DNA of 64,000 nucleotides from Vulcanimicrobiota bacterium (GCA_003151115.1 PLWS01000006.1:62001-126000), one strand, 5' to 3'. Shown: positions 48,886 through 58,159, numbered from the stretch's first letter. Notes: generated from the sequence alone by a model not told the origin. Made by a program: numbers and translations.

Positions 48886-51826
48886 TGAGGTCGCGTTCGA
48901 TGGCGTCGACCGCCGCGACGGTTTGCGGCGTTGGGGCGGCATCTGCCGATTCAACGACGTCCAGCAGCGAGCCGAGTTGCCCATTATCCGCGCTGTAGCG
49001 CCCTGCCGCCGCGGTGTCTTTGCGTGCGGTTGCGTCATGCAGTTTTGCAAAACTCGTTCCCATCAGGTTGGAGATCCGCTTCGCAAGCGCAAACTGCGCG
49101 CGCAGTGCGGCGCTGCCAACCGTCACGCGCGGATCCATCTTTAATTGAAGCGGCCGTTTCTGTGTAATGCCGTCGGCGGTGAGCGCGACGGTGTAGGTTC
49201 CCGGCAAAGCCAGCGCGCCTTCAGGCACCGCCGGCGTGTCGTGCACGATCGCCGAGATGGGAAAGTCGTATGACTCCGACGGCGGCGCCGTATAGCGGTA
49301 GTCCCACGTGATGCGATGCATGCCCGCAGCGGCCGATGGAACCTGCGGAGTTCGTGCCCAGTACGCCGGCACGTGCAAATCAGAGGCGGGCACCACAGGT
49401 TCGGTCGGACCGGCGCTGGACCAACGGCGTACAAGATTACCCGCGGCATCGTAGATGCCCACCGATACAGCGCTCGCGCCGGCGGGCAGGTAGTAATCGA
49501 GAATCGCGCCATCGGGCGGATTCTTGCCGGCCGGTTCTTCCGGCGGAAGCGGCGTGTCGGTCCAGGTATCGCGCCGCACGCGAATTGCGGACGCCGGCGA
49601 AAAGAGATACGGTCGTCCCGACGCGCTGCTTTGCATCGCTTGCGCGACCGAACGCAGCGGCGAGATGTCGTCGAGAATCCAGAACGAGCGGCCGTGCGTT
49701 CCAGCCACGAGGTCGTCGCCATGCACGACGAGATCGCGAATCGATGTCGAGGGCAGATTCAACTGCAGCGATTGCCAGTTCGCGCCGTCGTCAACGGAAA
49801 AGTACGCGGTATTTTCGGTTCCGGCGAAGAGCAGGCCACGAGTCTTCCGATCTTCGCGCACCGTGTCGACCGGCGCGTTGCCCGGCAGGCCGGCATTCAG
49901 CAGTTGCCAGTGCGCGCCGAAATCGTGCGTCCGGTAAATATACGGATGCATGTCGTCCAACCGCAAGCGCGTGACGGCTACGTACGCCGTGCCGCGATCG
50001 AAATGCGAAGAATCGATCTGCGAAATCTTCGACCATGAACCCGAAGCAGCGGCCAGGCCAGGCGGTGAGACGTTGCTCCAGTGTTTGCCGCCGTCGCGCG
50101 TCAACCAAATCCAGCCGTCGTCGGTTCCGGCCCACAACAGGTTGCGATCGATATACGACGGCGCCAAACTATACACCACACCGCGATGCACGCCATGCGC
50201 GAGCGGGCTCTGCGCGAACGGCCCGAGGTTCGCCGGCACGCCTGGATCTTGACGCGTGAGATCCGGACTGATGATCCGCCAGTGACCTCCGCCGTCGGTC
50301 GTCGCGAAGACGACGTTCGACCCGAAGTAGAGCGTCCGGTTGTCGGCGCGGCTGAAGACGAGCGGATTGGTCCGGTTGTAGCGATACTTTCGGCGATCGT
50401 AACTAGGCGAAACATCTTGCGTTTGCTGCAGCGTTTCATTATACCGCGAGACGGTGCCGCCGCCCGCGCCATAGATGATCGTCGGGTGCAGCGGATCGGG
50501 CGCGACGTAACCATACTCCGATGCGCCGACCGGATGCCAGTAGCGGATCCAGATCGCGCCGTCGTCGCTGCGGCTGAATACTTCCGCGCTGCCGCTTTCC
50601 TGTTGTCCGCCGAAGACGCGATACGGAAAACGGTCGTCGGTGATCACATGATAGAACTGCGCCGTCGGCTGGTTGTACCACGAGCTCCACGTGCGGCCGT
50701 AATTGACCGAAAGCGTTGCGCCTTGATCGCTTCCGAGGAAAATGACGTTGCGATCGCCCGGATCGATCCAAATCGTATGGTAGTCGTCGCCGCCGGGAGC
50801 GCCTTTGAATCCGGTCCACGTCTTGCCGGCATCGGCCGAACGGTACGTTTGCGTGTTCGCCGCAAACACGACGTCGCGGTCCGACGGATCGACGGCTAAG
50901 CCGGAAAAATCGTCGCCCCGGCCGCAAACCCGCGATTCGGAGTTGACCTCGATCCAGTTTTCGCCCGCGTCGCTCGAACGGTAGATCCCGCAGCCCTTGT
51001 CGTCGTTGACCCACGCGTACAGGCGCTGCGAATCGCCCGGGGCCAGCGCCAAACCGATACGCCCGATATTTAAAGGAAGTCCGCCGCGCAGCTGCTCCCA
51101 CGTCGTTCCGCCGTCCACCGATTTGTACAGGCCGCCGCTCGCGAAGAGCTGCAAAATGTCGCGCAGCCGCCACGGCGGATTGCGAGAAGCCCATAGTGCC
51201 GCGTAGACGATGTTCGGATTGCGCGGATCGATGAGAACGGTTTCCGCGCCGGTGTCTTCGCCCTGGCCCAAAACTTTTTGCCACGACGCTCCGCCGTCGG
51301 TGCTGCGGTAGAGCCCGCGCTCCTCGTTTGGACCGTACGGGTGGCCGAGCACGGCGGCAAACACGCGATCCGGATTACGTGGATCAATGGCGATGGCGCC
51401 GATCTGCATGCCGTCGCGCAACCCCAAATGCGTCCAGGTCGCACCCGCATCGCTCGATTTGTAGATGCCGTCGCCGACGGATAGGTCGGGGCGGCGCAAA
51501 CCTTCGCCCGAGCCGGCGTAGAGAATGTTCGGATCGCTCGGAGCCACCGCGAGTGCGCCGATCGAGCCCGTATCTTGTCCGTCAAAGATCGGATCCCAGA
51601 TCCTACCATAATCGGTGCTTTTCCAGATGCCGCCGTCGGTTGCGGCCATGTAGTACACGCCGCGCTGCGAGGGGACGCCGGAAACCGCGACGGTCCGTCC
51701 GCCGCGGAAGGGCCCGATCATGCGCCACTGCATTGCGTTGTAGTATTGCGACGGAATCGTTTGCGCGATTGCGGCGGCAGCAGCTGCGAGCGCCAGCGCC
51801 GCGGTGAGCAGGAGCGTCCGGATCAT
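48872..51826 (-). CDS. VPS10/sortilin-like secreted beta-propeller protein
   Basis: A 984-residue protein from the ATG at 51826, which overlaps the YkgJ stop by 4 bases. A signal peptide (M-I-R-T-L-L-L-T-A-A-L-A-L) leads to a region with about ten Asp-box/BNR-type motifs such as I-W-K-S-T-D-Y-G-R-I-W, I-Y-K-S-S-D-A-G-A-T-W, L-Y-R-S-T-D-G-G-A-S-W and I-Y-R-S-S-D-A-G-E-N-W, spaced to build a ten-bladed propeller. The last about 250 residues form a beta domain and a helical tail. Such bacterial proteins are often named glycosyl hydrolases, but no catalytic residues are assigned. The likely role is binding a peptide or glycan. Confidence 0.88.
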   Translation of the reverse strand: MIRTLLLTAALALAAAAAAIAQTIPSQYYNAMQWRMIGPFRGGRTVAVSGVPSQRGVYYMAATDGGIWKSTDYGRIWDPIFDGQDTGSIGALAVAPSDPNILYAGSGEGLRRPDLSVGDGIYKSSDAGATWTHLGLRDGMQIGAIAIDPRNPDRVFAAVLGHPYGPNEERGLYRSTDGGASWQKVLGQGEDTGAETVLIDPRNPNIVYAALWASRNPPWRLRDILQLFASGGLYKSVDGGTTWEQLRGGLPLNIGRIGLALAPGDSQRLYAWVNDDKGCGIYRSSDAGENWIEVNSESRVCGRGDDFSGLAVDPSDRDVVFAANTQTYRSADAGKTWTGFKGAPGGDDYHTIWIDPGDRNVIFLGSDQGATLSVNYGRTWSSWYNQPTAQFYHVITDDRFPYRVFGGQQESGSAEVFSRSDDGAIWIRYWHPVGASEYGYVAPDPLHPTIIYGAGGGTVSRYNETLQQTQDVSPSYDRRKYRYNRTNPLVFSRADNRTLYFGSNVVFATTDGGGHWRIISPDLTRQDPGVPANLGPFAQSPLAHGVHRGVVYSLAPSYIDRNLLWAGTDDGWIWLTRDGGKHWSNVSPPGLAAASGSWSKISQIDSSHFDRGTAYVAVTRLRLDDMHPYIYRTHDFGAHWQLLNAGLPGNAPVDTVREDRKTRGLLFAGTENTAYFSVDDGANWQSLQLNLPSTSIRDLVVHGDDLVAGTHGRSFWILDDISPLRSVAQAMQSSASGRPYLFSPASAIRVRRDTWTDTPLPPEEPAGKNPPDGAILDYYLPAGASAVSVGIYDAAGNLVRRWSSAGPTEPVVPASDLHVPAYWARTPQVPSAAAGMHRITWDYRYTAPPSESYDFPISAIVHDTPAVPEGALALPGTYTVALTADGITQKRPLQLKMDPRVTVGSAALRAQFALAKRISNLMGTSFAKLHDATARKDTAAAGRYSADNGQLGSLLDVVESADAAPTPQTVAAVDAIERDLSGAR

Positions 51827-52497
51827 TTGCGGCGGGAGTTCTTGCGCCGCTTCGGCTGGAAGGGCGCGCCGATCTTCAGCGGTTTGTTGCGCGAAAGCGT
51901 CGTGTCGACGTCCGTGCAGCCGATCGGCGAAAAGTCGCGGCAGTCGTCCGGCCGTCCTTCGTATATACCGCAATAGAACTTGCCGGGGCGCGATTCTTTC
52001 AAAAAGACGCACTGATCGGCGATGTCGTCGGTCACTTTTCTGATCCACCCGAGGTGGTAGCCGTCGGCGGAGGTGCGCTTGACGATGTATTCGTCGAGCA
52101 CTTCCTGCGGCGTCAGGTGCAAATGCGACGCGATGCGTTCCACGTCGCTGCGGCTGACGAAAGGTTCGTAGCCGCTGCAGCACTCCGCGCAGCCCGGCGG
52201 GCACGCGATGTTCTCGGGGAGATCGTGCAGATGCTTGCGCGCCAAATCGATAACCTTGGCGACCGCTGCGACGAATTCAGGATCTTCGTTATATTTATAA
52301 ATCCATTCGCGCTCGATGTTTTCGCTCGTGTTGTAGTAGTGGTTGATGGTTTGATTGTACGTAATGGTAATGTGCTCTTGATCGATCTCGATATCTTGTA
52401 CGTGCTCCATCGGAACCGTGTCGAGCATCTCGGGGTGGGTGGGCTGCCCGGTTTCGAGCGTGAACTTGCGCAGGGCGGTTAAATCGATTGTGGTCAT
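51823..52497 (-). CDS. YkgJ-family cysteine cluster protein
   Basis: A 224-residue protein. C-P-P-G-C-A-E-C-C (about 98-106), C-V-F-L, Y-C-G-I-Y and D-C-R-D-F form the multi-Cys cluster of YkgJ-like proteins (a zinc or iron-sulfur binding CxxxCxxCC motif). The N-terminal about 90 residues are a helical extension and the C-terminus is Lys/Arg-rich. The function of the family is not established. It is the first gene of the operon. Confidence 0.85.
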   Translation of the reverse strand: MTTIDLTALRKFTLETGQPTHPEMLDTVPMEHVQDIEIDQEHITITYNQTINHYYNTSENIEREWIYKYNEDPEFVAAVAKVIDLARKHLHDLPENIACPPGCAECCSGYEPFVSRSDVERIASHLHLTPQEVLDEYIVKRTSADGYHLGWIRKVTDDIADQCVFLKESRPGKFYCGIYEGRPDDCRDFSPIGCTDVDTTLSRNKPLKIGAPFQPKRRKNSRRK

Positions 52498-52546
52498 AGC
52501 CGCGCGTTATTCGACGAAGGTTTTTTAAGGCCCCGGCGAGAGAAGC

Positions 52547-53509
52547 ATGAGAGCAGTGCGCAAAGCAATCGGCGTCGACCTCGGAGGCTCACACGTCACG
52601 GCCGGCATCGTCGGGGACGACGGCTTAATCCTGGGCCAATACGAGCAGGACATCGTGGACCGCTCCTTCGATGCGGTTCTGGCCGCGGTCAAGAACGTCG
52701 TCGACAGCGCACTCAAAGACGGCAAAGCGAAGGATGCGGTTGCTATCGGCGTCGGCGCGCCGGGAAACATCGATCCGCTCAGCGGCGCCGTACTCTATTC
52801 GCCCAACTTTCTCTGGACCGACGTGCCGCTGGGCGAGCGCCTGCGTAAGCAATACACTTTGCCGGTCTTCGTTGCCAACGACGCGCGCTGCGCGACGCTC
52901 GGCGAGCACAGCTTCGGCATCGGAGCGGGCACGCAGAACTTCGTGCTGCTGACGATCGGCACGGGCATCGGCGGTGGTATCGTCTCCGGCGGGAAGCTGC
53001 TCATCGGGAATCGCGCCGGCGCCGGCGAAATCGGCCACCACCAAATCCGCCCGACCGACGGTTTCGTCTGCGGCTGCGGCAAGCGCGGCTGCTTCGAAGC
53101 GCAGGCCTCGGGGACCGGACTCTTGCGTCACGCGTTTGCGGTTGCGCCCTCGTTTCCGCGCAGCAAGTTGCTCGATCGCGAACGCGATAAACTCGGATCG
53201 AAAATGATCCGGCGGGCCGCGCAAGCCGGTGATGCTCACGCGCTTACGGCGTGGCGCAATTTTGCATCCGATCTCGCGCTCGGGCTGGCTAACATCATCG
53301 CCTTCGTCAATCCCGAGATGATCGCGCTGGGCGGCGGCGTGAGCACCGCTGGCGACTTCATGCTGGAATCGGTGCGCGCGCGTGTCGATGAATTGACGAC
53401 GATGGTCCCACCCGGGACCACGCAGATCGTCATCGCCAAGCTCGGAAACGACGCCGGGCAAGTAGGCGCCGCCACGATGGCATTTCAGGGCGGGCTCACA
53501 CCGAGTTGA
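52547..53509 (+). CDS. ROK-family glucokinase
   Basis: A 320-residue sugar kinase. G-V-D-L-G-G-S-H-V (about 8-16) is the phosphate loop, G-A-P-G-N-I-D and G-T-G-I-G-G-G-I the other ATPase blocks, and C-G-C-G-K-R-G-C-F-E-A is the zinc-binding ROK signature. It should phosphorylate glucose (or a related hexose) at O6. Its TGA overlaps the TTG of the next gene (TTGA), so the following His-rich gene is probably co-translated. Confidence 0.9.
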   Translation: MRAVRKAIGVDLGGSHVTAGIVGDDGLILGQYEQDIVDRSFDAVLAAVKNVVDSALKDGKAKDAVAIGVGAPGNIDPLSGAVLYSPNFLWTDVPLGERLRKQYTLPVFVANDARCATLGEHSFGIGAGTQNFVLLTIGTGIGGGIVSGGKLLIGNRAGAGEIGHHQIRPTDGFVCGCGKRGCFEAQASGTGLLRHAFAVAPSFPRSKLLDRERDKLGSKMIRRAAQAGDAHALTAWRNFASDLALGLANIIAFVNPEMIALGGGVSTAGDFMLESVRARVDELTTMVPPGTTQIVIAKLGNDAGQVGAATMAFQGGLTPS

Positions 53510-53964
53510 ACGCCGGGCACGCGTTCGCGCTCGCGCTCGCGATAAAGTTGCCGTTCGGGCTAACGCCCGAGTCTATCCAGAAGATGATGACGCCGCTCAA
53601 AGGCCATCCGGCGGCGATGCCCGCCGGCACCGTTCCGTTCGAAGGGTGCGTGCCCGCGATGGGCTATCACTACGCGCGGCCGCAAGACGTACCGTTCGGC
53701 CCGTATTATGGTTACTACAACGGGAAGGCCGTCTTCACGGAGCTCATGATCGACAAGAAGTCGTTCGAGCGCGGCCGCAATTGGGACGAGGTGCTCAAAC
53801 CGCTGCCCGGATACTCGATCGATCACGTGGATATTTGGTACGAACCCTTCGGCCATCCCGGTTACCGCGTTCCGCACTACGATCTGCACGCGTGGTACGT
53901 CCCGCATAGCGTGCACATGAAATTCTGCGGAAACGTTTCCGGAAAACGCCCGCCCTACTTATAG
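53506..53964 (+). CDS. His-rich conserved protein, copy 1
   Basis: A 152-residue protein with a TTG start. From about residue 42 it closely matches the next gene: G-Y-H-Y-A, G-Y-Y-N-G-K-A, D-H-V-D-I-W-Y, H-P-G-Y, P-H-Y-D-L-H-A-W-Y-V-P-H-S-V-H-M and F-C-G-N-V-S-G-K-R. It resembles TTHB210-like/DUF5602 proteins. The His clusters suggest a metal site and the two Cys a disulfide. Unlike copy 2 it has only a short hydrophobic run and no clear signal peptide. Confidence 0.65.
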   Translation: MNAGHAFALALAIKLPFGLTPESIQKMMTPLKGHPAAMPAGTVPFEGCVPAMGYHYARPQDVPFGPYYGYYNGKAVFTELMIDKKSFERGRNWDEVLKPLPGYSIDHVDIWYEPFGHPGYRVPHYDLHAWYVPHSVHMKFCGNVSGKRPPYL

Positions 53965-54007
53965 GAAGAGGCACAGGAGCGGCGGGCTGACGAATCAGTC
54001 GTTCGCA

Positions 54008-54541
54008 ATGGAGGTTGCAGCTTTGATTAAACGCTTTGTATTTTCATGTCTTTCCGTAACGTTAGTCGCGGGGTTGCTGGCCGCAACGCCGGCTCCCAAG
54101 GCGCCGCCGATGGGTAAATTACCCCCCGGCATGACGCCGGCTATCCTTCAGATGATGATGACGCTGCCCAAAGGGCCGCGTCCATCCGTGATGCCCGCCG
54201 GGACGGTCCCGGTTTCGGGCTGCATTCCGACGATGGGGTATCACTATGCCAAGCCCTCGAACTTTCCGTTCGGTCCGATTTACGGCTACTACAACGGAAA
54301 GGCGACGTTCACCGAGGTCATGGTCGACAAGGGCCTTTTTGAAAAGGGCAGCAGTTGGGACGAAATCCTCAAGCCGCTCCCCGGCTACAAGATCGACCAT
54401 GTCGATATTTGGTACGAATCACACGGCCATCCGGGCTACACGATTCCGCACTACGACATCCATGCATGGTACATTCCGCACGCGCAGCACATGACGTTCT
54501 GTGGGAACACGTCCGGCAAGCGCCCCGCGTACTTGATGTAA
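54008..54541 (+). CDS. His-rich conserved protein, copy 2, secreted
   Basis: A 177-residue protein with a clear signal peptide (K-R-F-V-F-S-C-L-S-V-T-L-V-A-G-L-L-A-A-T). The mature part is about 60-70% identical to copy 1 by eye, with all the conserved His and both Cys kept (G-C-I-P-T-M-G-Y-H-Y and F-C-G-N-T-S-G-K-R). This makes a recent tandem duplication likely. The family resembles TTHB210-like proteins; function unknown, possibly metal binding outside the cytoplasm. Confidence 0.72.
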   Translation: MEVAALIKRFVFSCLSVTLVAGLLAATPAPKAPPMGKLPPGMTPAILQMMMTLPKGPRPSVMPAGTVPVSGCIPTMGYHYAKPSNFPFGPIYGYYNGKATFTEVMVDKGLFEKGSSWDEILKPLPGYKIDHVDIWYESHGHPGYTIPHYDIHAWYIPHAQHMTFCGNTSGKRPAYLM

Positions 54542-54542
54542 T

Positions 54543-55730
54543 CTAGACTGAGACGGCTTCGCGCAGCGGCACGTACTCGTCGTCCGACGGGATCGTGCCG
54601 CGTAGGGCGAGTTGCGCGATTAACGCGGCGATGCGTCGCGAACTGCGTTTGGGAGCGATCAGCTCTTGGTTGAGCTGCATCGCTTCCAAACGGCGAGGAT
54701 TGCGCACGAGGCCATCGACCGCGCGCACGATCTCGGCGATGCTGTTGATGGCAACGACGCCGATGCCGTTGTCCCGCACGAAATCGACGTTGCCCCGTTC
54801 TTGTCCGGGAACGTAGTCGTACACGACGACCGGCAGCTGCGCTGCATTTGCTTCAGCGAGCGAGCCGGGCCCGGCTTTGGTCACCAGCAAATCGGCGGCG
54901 CGCATCAACTCCGGAATCTTATCCGTAAATCCTAAGACCGTCATCGGCGTCGGGAGCCTGTGCGACAGCTCTTCGATCTTTGCGCGCATCGTCTCGTTGC
55001 GTCCGCAGACGACCACCAAATGTATCGGCATGCGCGCTTTCGCCAAACGCAACGCGGCGTGCAATAATTTTCCGCCGCCCTCGCCGCCGGCCATCAGCAG
55101 CGTGAGGAACACGTCTTGCGGCAGGCCGAGCTGCGCGCGCAGTTGCGCTTTACCGCCCGTGACGTCGTCAAATTTTGGATGGATAGGCTGCCCGAGCATG
55201 CGCAGCCGGCTGGGATCGACGCCGCGCGAGAGCGCGCGTTCATAGACTTCGCGCGCCGGGACGACGATCGCGTCGGCTTCGGGCGTCAACCATGATTCGT
55301 GCACCTTGCCAAGGTCCGTGATGACGGTGACGATCGGAATGTGCTGCATGTCCGCGTCCGCGCGCGCGCGCAACGCAGCGTGATTGAGGAGCGGATGGAT
55401 CGAGACGATGACGTTGGGTTTGTAGTCGAGGAAAAGATCCCGCAGGCGTTCGCGGTACAGCGGCTCGCAAAAACGGACCAGCGCTTTGTAGCGGCGCCGC
55501 CCGTTGGTGGCGTAATACAGCGCGCCGTAGACCGGGGGCGCGTAACGCAGCGCGGCCGAGTATCCCCATCCGAGTTGCGTGAGCGGGAACGAACAGTGCG
55601 CGGCGACGTCCTCGATGCGGTGCTCGAACGCGGGATTGCGGATTTCGTCGAGCGCGACCGCGATCGAATTGGCGGCGCTGCGATGGCCGCCTCCGGTGTC
55701 GGAGATCAAGAAGAGCGCGCGTTCGGTCAA
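54543..55730 (-). CDS. MGDG synthase/UgtP-like diacylglycerol glycosyltransferase
   Basis: A 395-residue GT28-type enzyme. F-L-I-S-D-T-G-G-G-H-R-S-A-A-N (about 7-21) is the N-terminal lipid-acceptor block, L-M-A-G-G-E-G-G-G the central block and T-K-A-G-P-G-S-L-A-E-A-N-A the nucleotide-sugar site. It should transfer glucose or galactose from a UDP-sugar to diacylglycerol to make membrane glycolipids. The next gene downstream overlaps its stop and encodes a hydroxylase-like membrane protein, so the pair may modify a glycolipid. Confidence 0.85.
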   Translation of the reverse strand: MTERALFLISDTGGGHRSAANSIAVALDEIRNPAFEHRIEDVAAHCSFPLTQLGWGYSAALRYAPPVYGALYYATNGRRRYKALVRFCEPLYRERLRDLFLDYKPNVIVSIHPLLNHAALRARADADMQHIPIVTVITDLGKVHESWLTPEADAIVVPAREVYERALSRGVDPSRLRMLGQPIHPKFDDVTGGKAQLRAQLGLPQDVFLTLLMAGGEGGGKLLHAALRLAKARMPIHLVVVCGRNETMRAKIEELSHRLPTPMTVLGFTDKIPELMRAADLLVTKAGPGSLAEANAAQLPVVVYDYVPGQERGNVDFVRDNGIGVVAINSIAEIVRAVDGLVRNPRRLEAMQLNQELIAPKRSSRRIAALIAQLALRGTIPSDDEYVPLREAVSV

Positions 55731-56230
55731 GCTTTGACTCCTGGGGGCGCGGTGCGGCGCCGTCGAGTGGGAGCGAGTGCGGCCAAAAGCGCCCGCGCGG
55801 GGGCGTCATAAAAGCGAAAAATGTCGCCGAACTCCGTAGCTGGATTTCGGTGATGGCCGTCGTGGTCCTCGGGAAGCACGATGCCGAGCGGCCCCAGGGC
55901 GCTTCGCACGAGGGGCGGCGTACGCCAGCCGAGGTCGCCCGTATGCCGCCACCAGACGTGCAGTTGACCCGCCGCCAGCCCTGCCAGCGCGCCTTCCCAG
56001 GAGACTCGCCACAGCAGCGCCGCAGCGGCGAGATAGGGCAGCGCGCCAAGAAATCCGTCGAGCAGCACGGCCGGATCGGTCGCGAGCACCGCGTGATCCC
56101 AATACGAGCGCCGCCGGTCGTGATGCGTTCGCAGATGCAGCGCAAACCATAGGTGTTGCGGCACGTGGTAGAAGAACGTCGATCCGAAATCACCGGCTAC
56201 GAGGACCGCGAGCGCTGCCATAAATGCCAT
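55727..56230 (-). CDS. Small fatty-acid-hydroxylase-like membrane protein
   Basis: About 167 residues from the ATG at 56230; an ATG at 56221 is an alternative that avoids overlap with the divergent gene. His motifs are H-V-P-Q-H-L, H-L-R-T-H-H-D, H-V-W-W-R-H and E-D-H-D-G-H-H-R-N, arranged around helices as in the sterol desaturase/fatty acid hydroxylase superfamily, though the protein is shorter than typical members. These di-iron enzymes hydroxylate or desaturate lipids. It lies upstream of the UgtP-like gene and overlaps its start (ATGA-type). Activity is inferred. Confidence 0.65.
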   Translation of the reverse strand: MAFMAALAVLVAGDFGSTFFYHVPQHLWFALHLRTHHDRRRSYWDHAVLATDPAVLLDGFLGALPYLAAAALLWRVSWEGALAGLAAGQLHVWWRHTGDLGWRTPPLVRSALGPLGIVLPEDHDGHHRNPATEFGDIFRFYDAPARALLAALAPTRRRRTAPPGVKA

Positions 56231-56907
56231 TAACGATCCGCCTTCGCGTTGCCGCGGGAATTTGCTTGGCGATCTGCGCATGCGCCGGGCCCCTGCCCGG
56301 CACGACGCCCAACACCAAAGTCTTCATACCCACCGTTACGAACGCCGCAATGTCGTGGCACGATCCGGTGTACGCCGACGCATTATACGGATTGCGGCCG
56401 CTGCAAGACGGGCCGCCCACGCACAGTGCAACGCTTGCAATCGCGCGTGCGGTGCTGCACACGAACGAGAGGATCGCGCCGGTGGACGCGCTGCTGCTCT
56501 CGGGCTGGGCGGTGCGCGCCGCGCGCGCGCAAGGGTTGCCGCCGGAATTTCTCGCCGCGACGCTCCTGCAAGAGTCGGCATTCGATCCGCGCGCGGTTTC
56601 GGCCGCGGGCGCGATCGGCATCGCGCAGTTCATGCCCGAAACCGCGGCCGACGCCGGCATCGATCCGCGCGATCCGTTCGCCGCGATCGGCGGTGCGGCG
56701 GCGCTGCTCGGATCGTACGAGCGCGCCTACGATTCGATCTACGCCAATCCGTTCTCGGCCGCGCTGGCCGCATATAACGCCGGGCCGGGCGCGGTGAGCG
56801 CCTACCACGGCGTTCCGCCTTACGTCGAGACGCGCGAGTACATCAACGACGTCGTCGACCGCTGGGCAAAGATTACCGCGTACGAAACGCCAATACAGAG
56901 CCCATGA
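56224..56907 (+). CDS. SLT-family lytic transglycosylase
   Basis: A 227-residue protein with a signal-like N-terminus (I-R-L-R-V-A-A-G-I-C-L-A-I-C-A-C). L-L-Q-E-S-A-F-D-P carries the catalytic Glu, and G-A-I-G-I-A-Q-F-M-P and A-L-A-A-Y-N-A-G-P-G are the other SLT blocks. It cleaves peptidoglycan glycan strands to 1,6-anhydro ends. The start overlaps the divergent hydroxylase-like gene by a few bases. It is followed by a small lipoprotein gene (ATGA overlap). Confidence 0.9.
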   Translation: MPLTIRLRVAAGICLAICACAGPLPGTTPNTKVFIPTVTNAAMSWHDPVYADALYGLRPLQDGPPTHSATLAIARAVLHTNERIAPVDALLLSGWAVRAARAQGLPPEFLAATLLQESAFDPRAVSAAGAIGIAQFMPETAADAGIDPRDPFAAIGGAAALLGSYERAYDSIYANPFSAALAAYNAGPGAVSAYHGVPPYVETREYINDVVDRWAKITAYETPIQSP

Positions 56908-57371
56908 AACGTGCTCTAGCAGCGGTTCTCTTTGCATCTTTGGCGCTCGCGGGTTGCGGCAGCGTTACGGCAGGCGTCGATTTTAAAGCACCGGCCGGCT
57001 GGACCTCGACGCCCTCGATTCTGGGACGGATGCAGGCTTGGATGAAGAAGGCCCGCGACAACAAACAGGATGAGATGGTGTTCCTGGTTCGCGGATCGAA
57101 TGCGAACATCGATCTTCGAAATATTCCGCAGGCCGGGATGGGTCAGATTTCGATGGCAAAACAGTCCACGATCACCATTTGCGGAAACCAAAAAGCGCAA
57201 CTCCTGAGTGGCGTGGGTACCGGCCATAGCGGTGAAAAGCAGCGACTTGAGATGGTTTCGGCTACGGTTGGCCAGGATAGCTTCGTAGCAATGTACCTTC
57301 GCCCGCAATCCGATCCGGCCGATCCGGCAGCCGAAACGGCGATCCGTTCTCTCTGTCCCGCTAAGAGCTAA
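56904..57371 (+). CDS. Small lipoprotein, unknown function
   Basis: A 155-residue protein with M-K-R-A-L-A-A-V-L-F-A-S-L-A-L-A-G-C as a clear lipobox signal. The mature part is short and mixed alpha/beta, with two Cys (I-C-G-N and S-L-C-P). No motif is recognised. It is translationally coupled to the lytic transglycosylase gene, so a role at the cell wall is plausible. It overlaps the convergent hydrolase gene by 11 bases. Confidence 0.7.
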   Translation: MKRALAAVLFASLALAGCGSVTAGVDFKAPAGWTSTPSILGRMQAWMKKARDNKQDEMVFLVRGSNANIDLRNIPQAGMGQISMAKQSTITICGNQKAQLLSGVGTGHSGEKQRLEMVSATVGQDSFVAMYLRPQSDPADPAAETAIRSLCPAKS

Positions 57372-58128
57372 AGCAGTCTTGTAGGAAAGCCTGCACCAAG
57401 TTCCACGAATCGGCCACCGCATTGGCGATCGCCTCGTCGGAATAGTGATCTTGCCCGGCAACCGCGCGCGGCGTTCCCTGCCGGAAGAAAGCGTGTCCGA
57501 CGCCGTGGTAGACTTCGAGCTGATATTCTAGGCCGCGCGCATCCAACGCTTGCCGGATTTGCTCGATGTCCTCACGTGGAATGCCGCGATCTTCGGCGCC
57601 GAAACACAAGAGCAGCGGCGCGCGAATCTTATCGATGTCCGCGAGCGCACTGGGTTCGCCGCTGCCGAACGGCTTGGCGATCGAACCGCCGTAGAAGCAA
57701 ATGGCGCCGCGCACATCCGGAAGAGTGGCGCTCAGAAACGCTACCGATCCGCCCATGCAAAATCCCCAGGTCGCGATCTTGCCGTCGCGCACGAAGTCTT
57801 GATCTTTCAGCCAAGCGATCGCCGCGTTCAAGTCGGCGTAGAGCGTGGCGCGCGTGACGCTCTTGCGCGCCTCCATGGCGGTTTGCATCGACGATTCTTC
57901 ATAAGCCAGGTCGAGATTGGGGTGCGTCCGGTGATAGTAGTTTATCGCAAGGCCGACATAGCCGGCCGCTGCCAGCATGTCGGTTACGCGGCGCATCTCG
58001 GCATTCACGCCGAAGACCTCTTGCAGCACGATGACGGCAGGGTGAGGTCCGGAGCCGGACGGAGGCCGCGCAAGATAGGAATCCATCTGCGACCCGTCGA
58101 CAGAAATGTTCACAGCCTGACTTATCAT
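57361..58128 (-). CDS. Dienelactone hydrolase family protein
   Basis: A 255-residue alpha/beta hydrolase. W-G-F-C-M-G-G-S carries the Cys nucleophile, E-D-R-G-I-P the Asp and G-V-G-H-A-F the His of the dienelactone hydrolase triad. V-V-L-Q-E-V-F-G-V is the family's N-terminal block. It hydrolyses dienelactone or related esters/lactones. Divergent from the EgtD gene with a 31-base spacer. Confidence 0.9.
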   Translation of the reverse strand: MISQAVNISVDGSQMDSYLARPPSGSGPHPAVIVLQEVFGVNAEMRRVTDMLAAAGYVGLAINYYHRTHPNLDLAYEESSMQTAMEARKSVTRATLYADLNAAIAWLKDQDFVRDGKIATWGFCMGGSVAFLSATLPDVRGAICFYGGSIAKPFGSGEPSALADIDKIRAPLLLCFGAEDRGIPREDIEQIRQALDARGLEYQLEVYHGVGHAFFRQGTPRAVAGQDHYSDEAIANAVADSWNLVQAFLQDCFSS

Positions 58129-58159
58129 CGATATCCCCTTTCCCGGGAGGCTTCCACTT

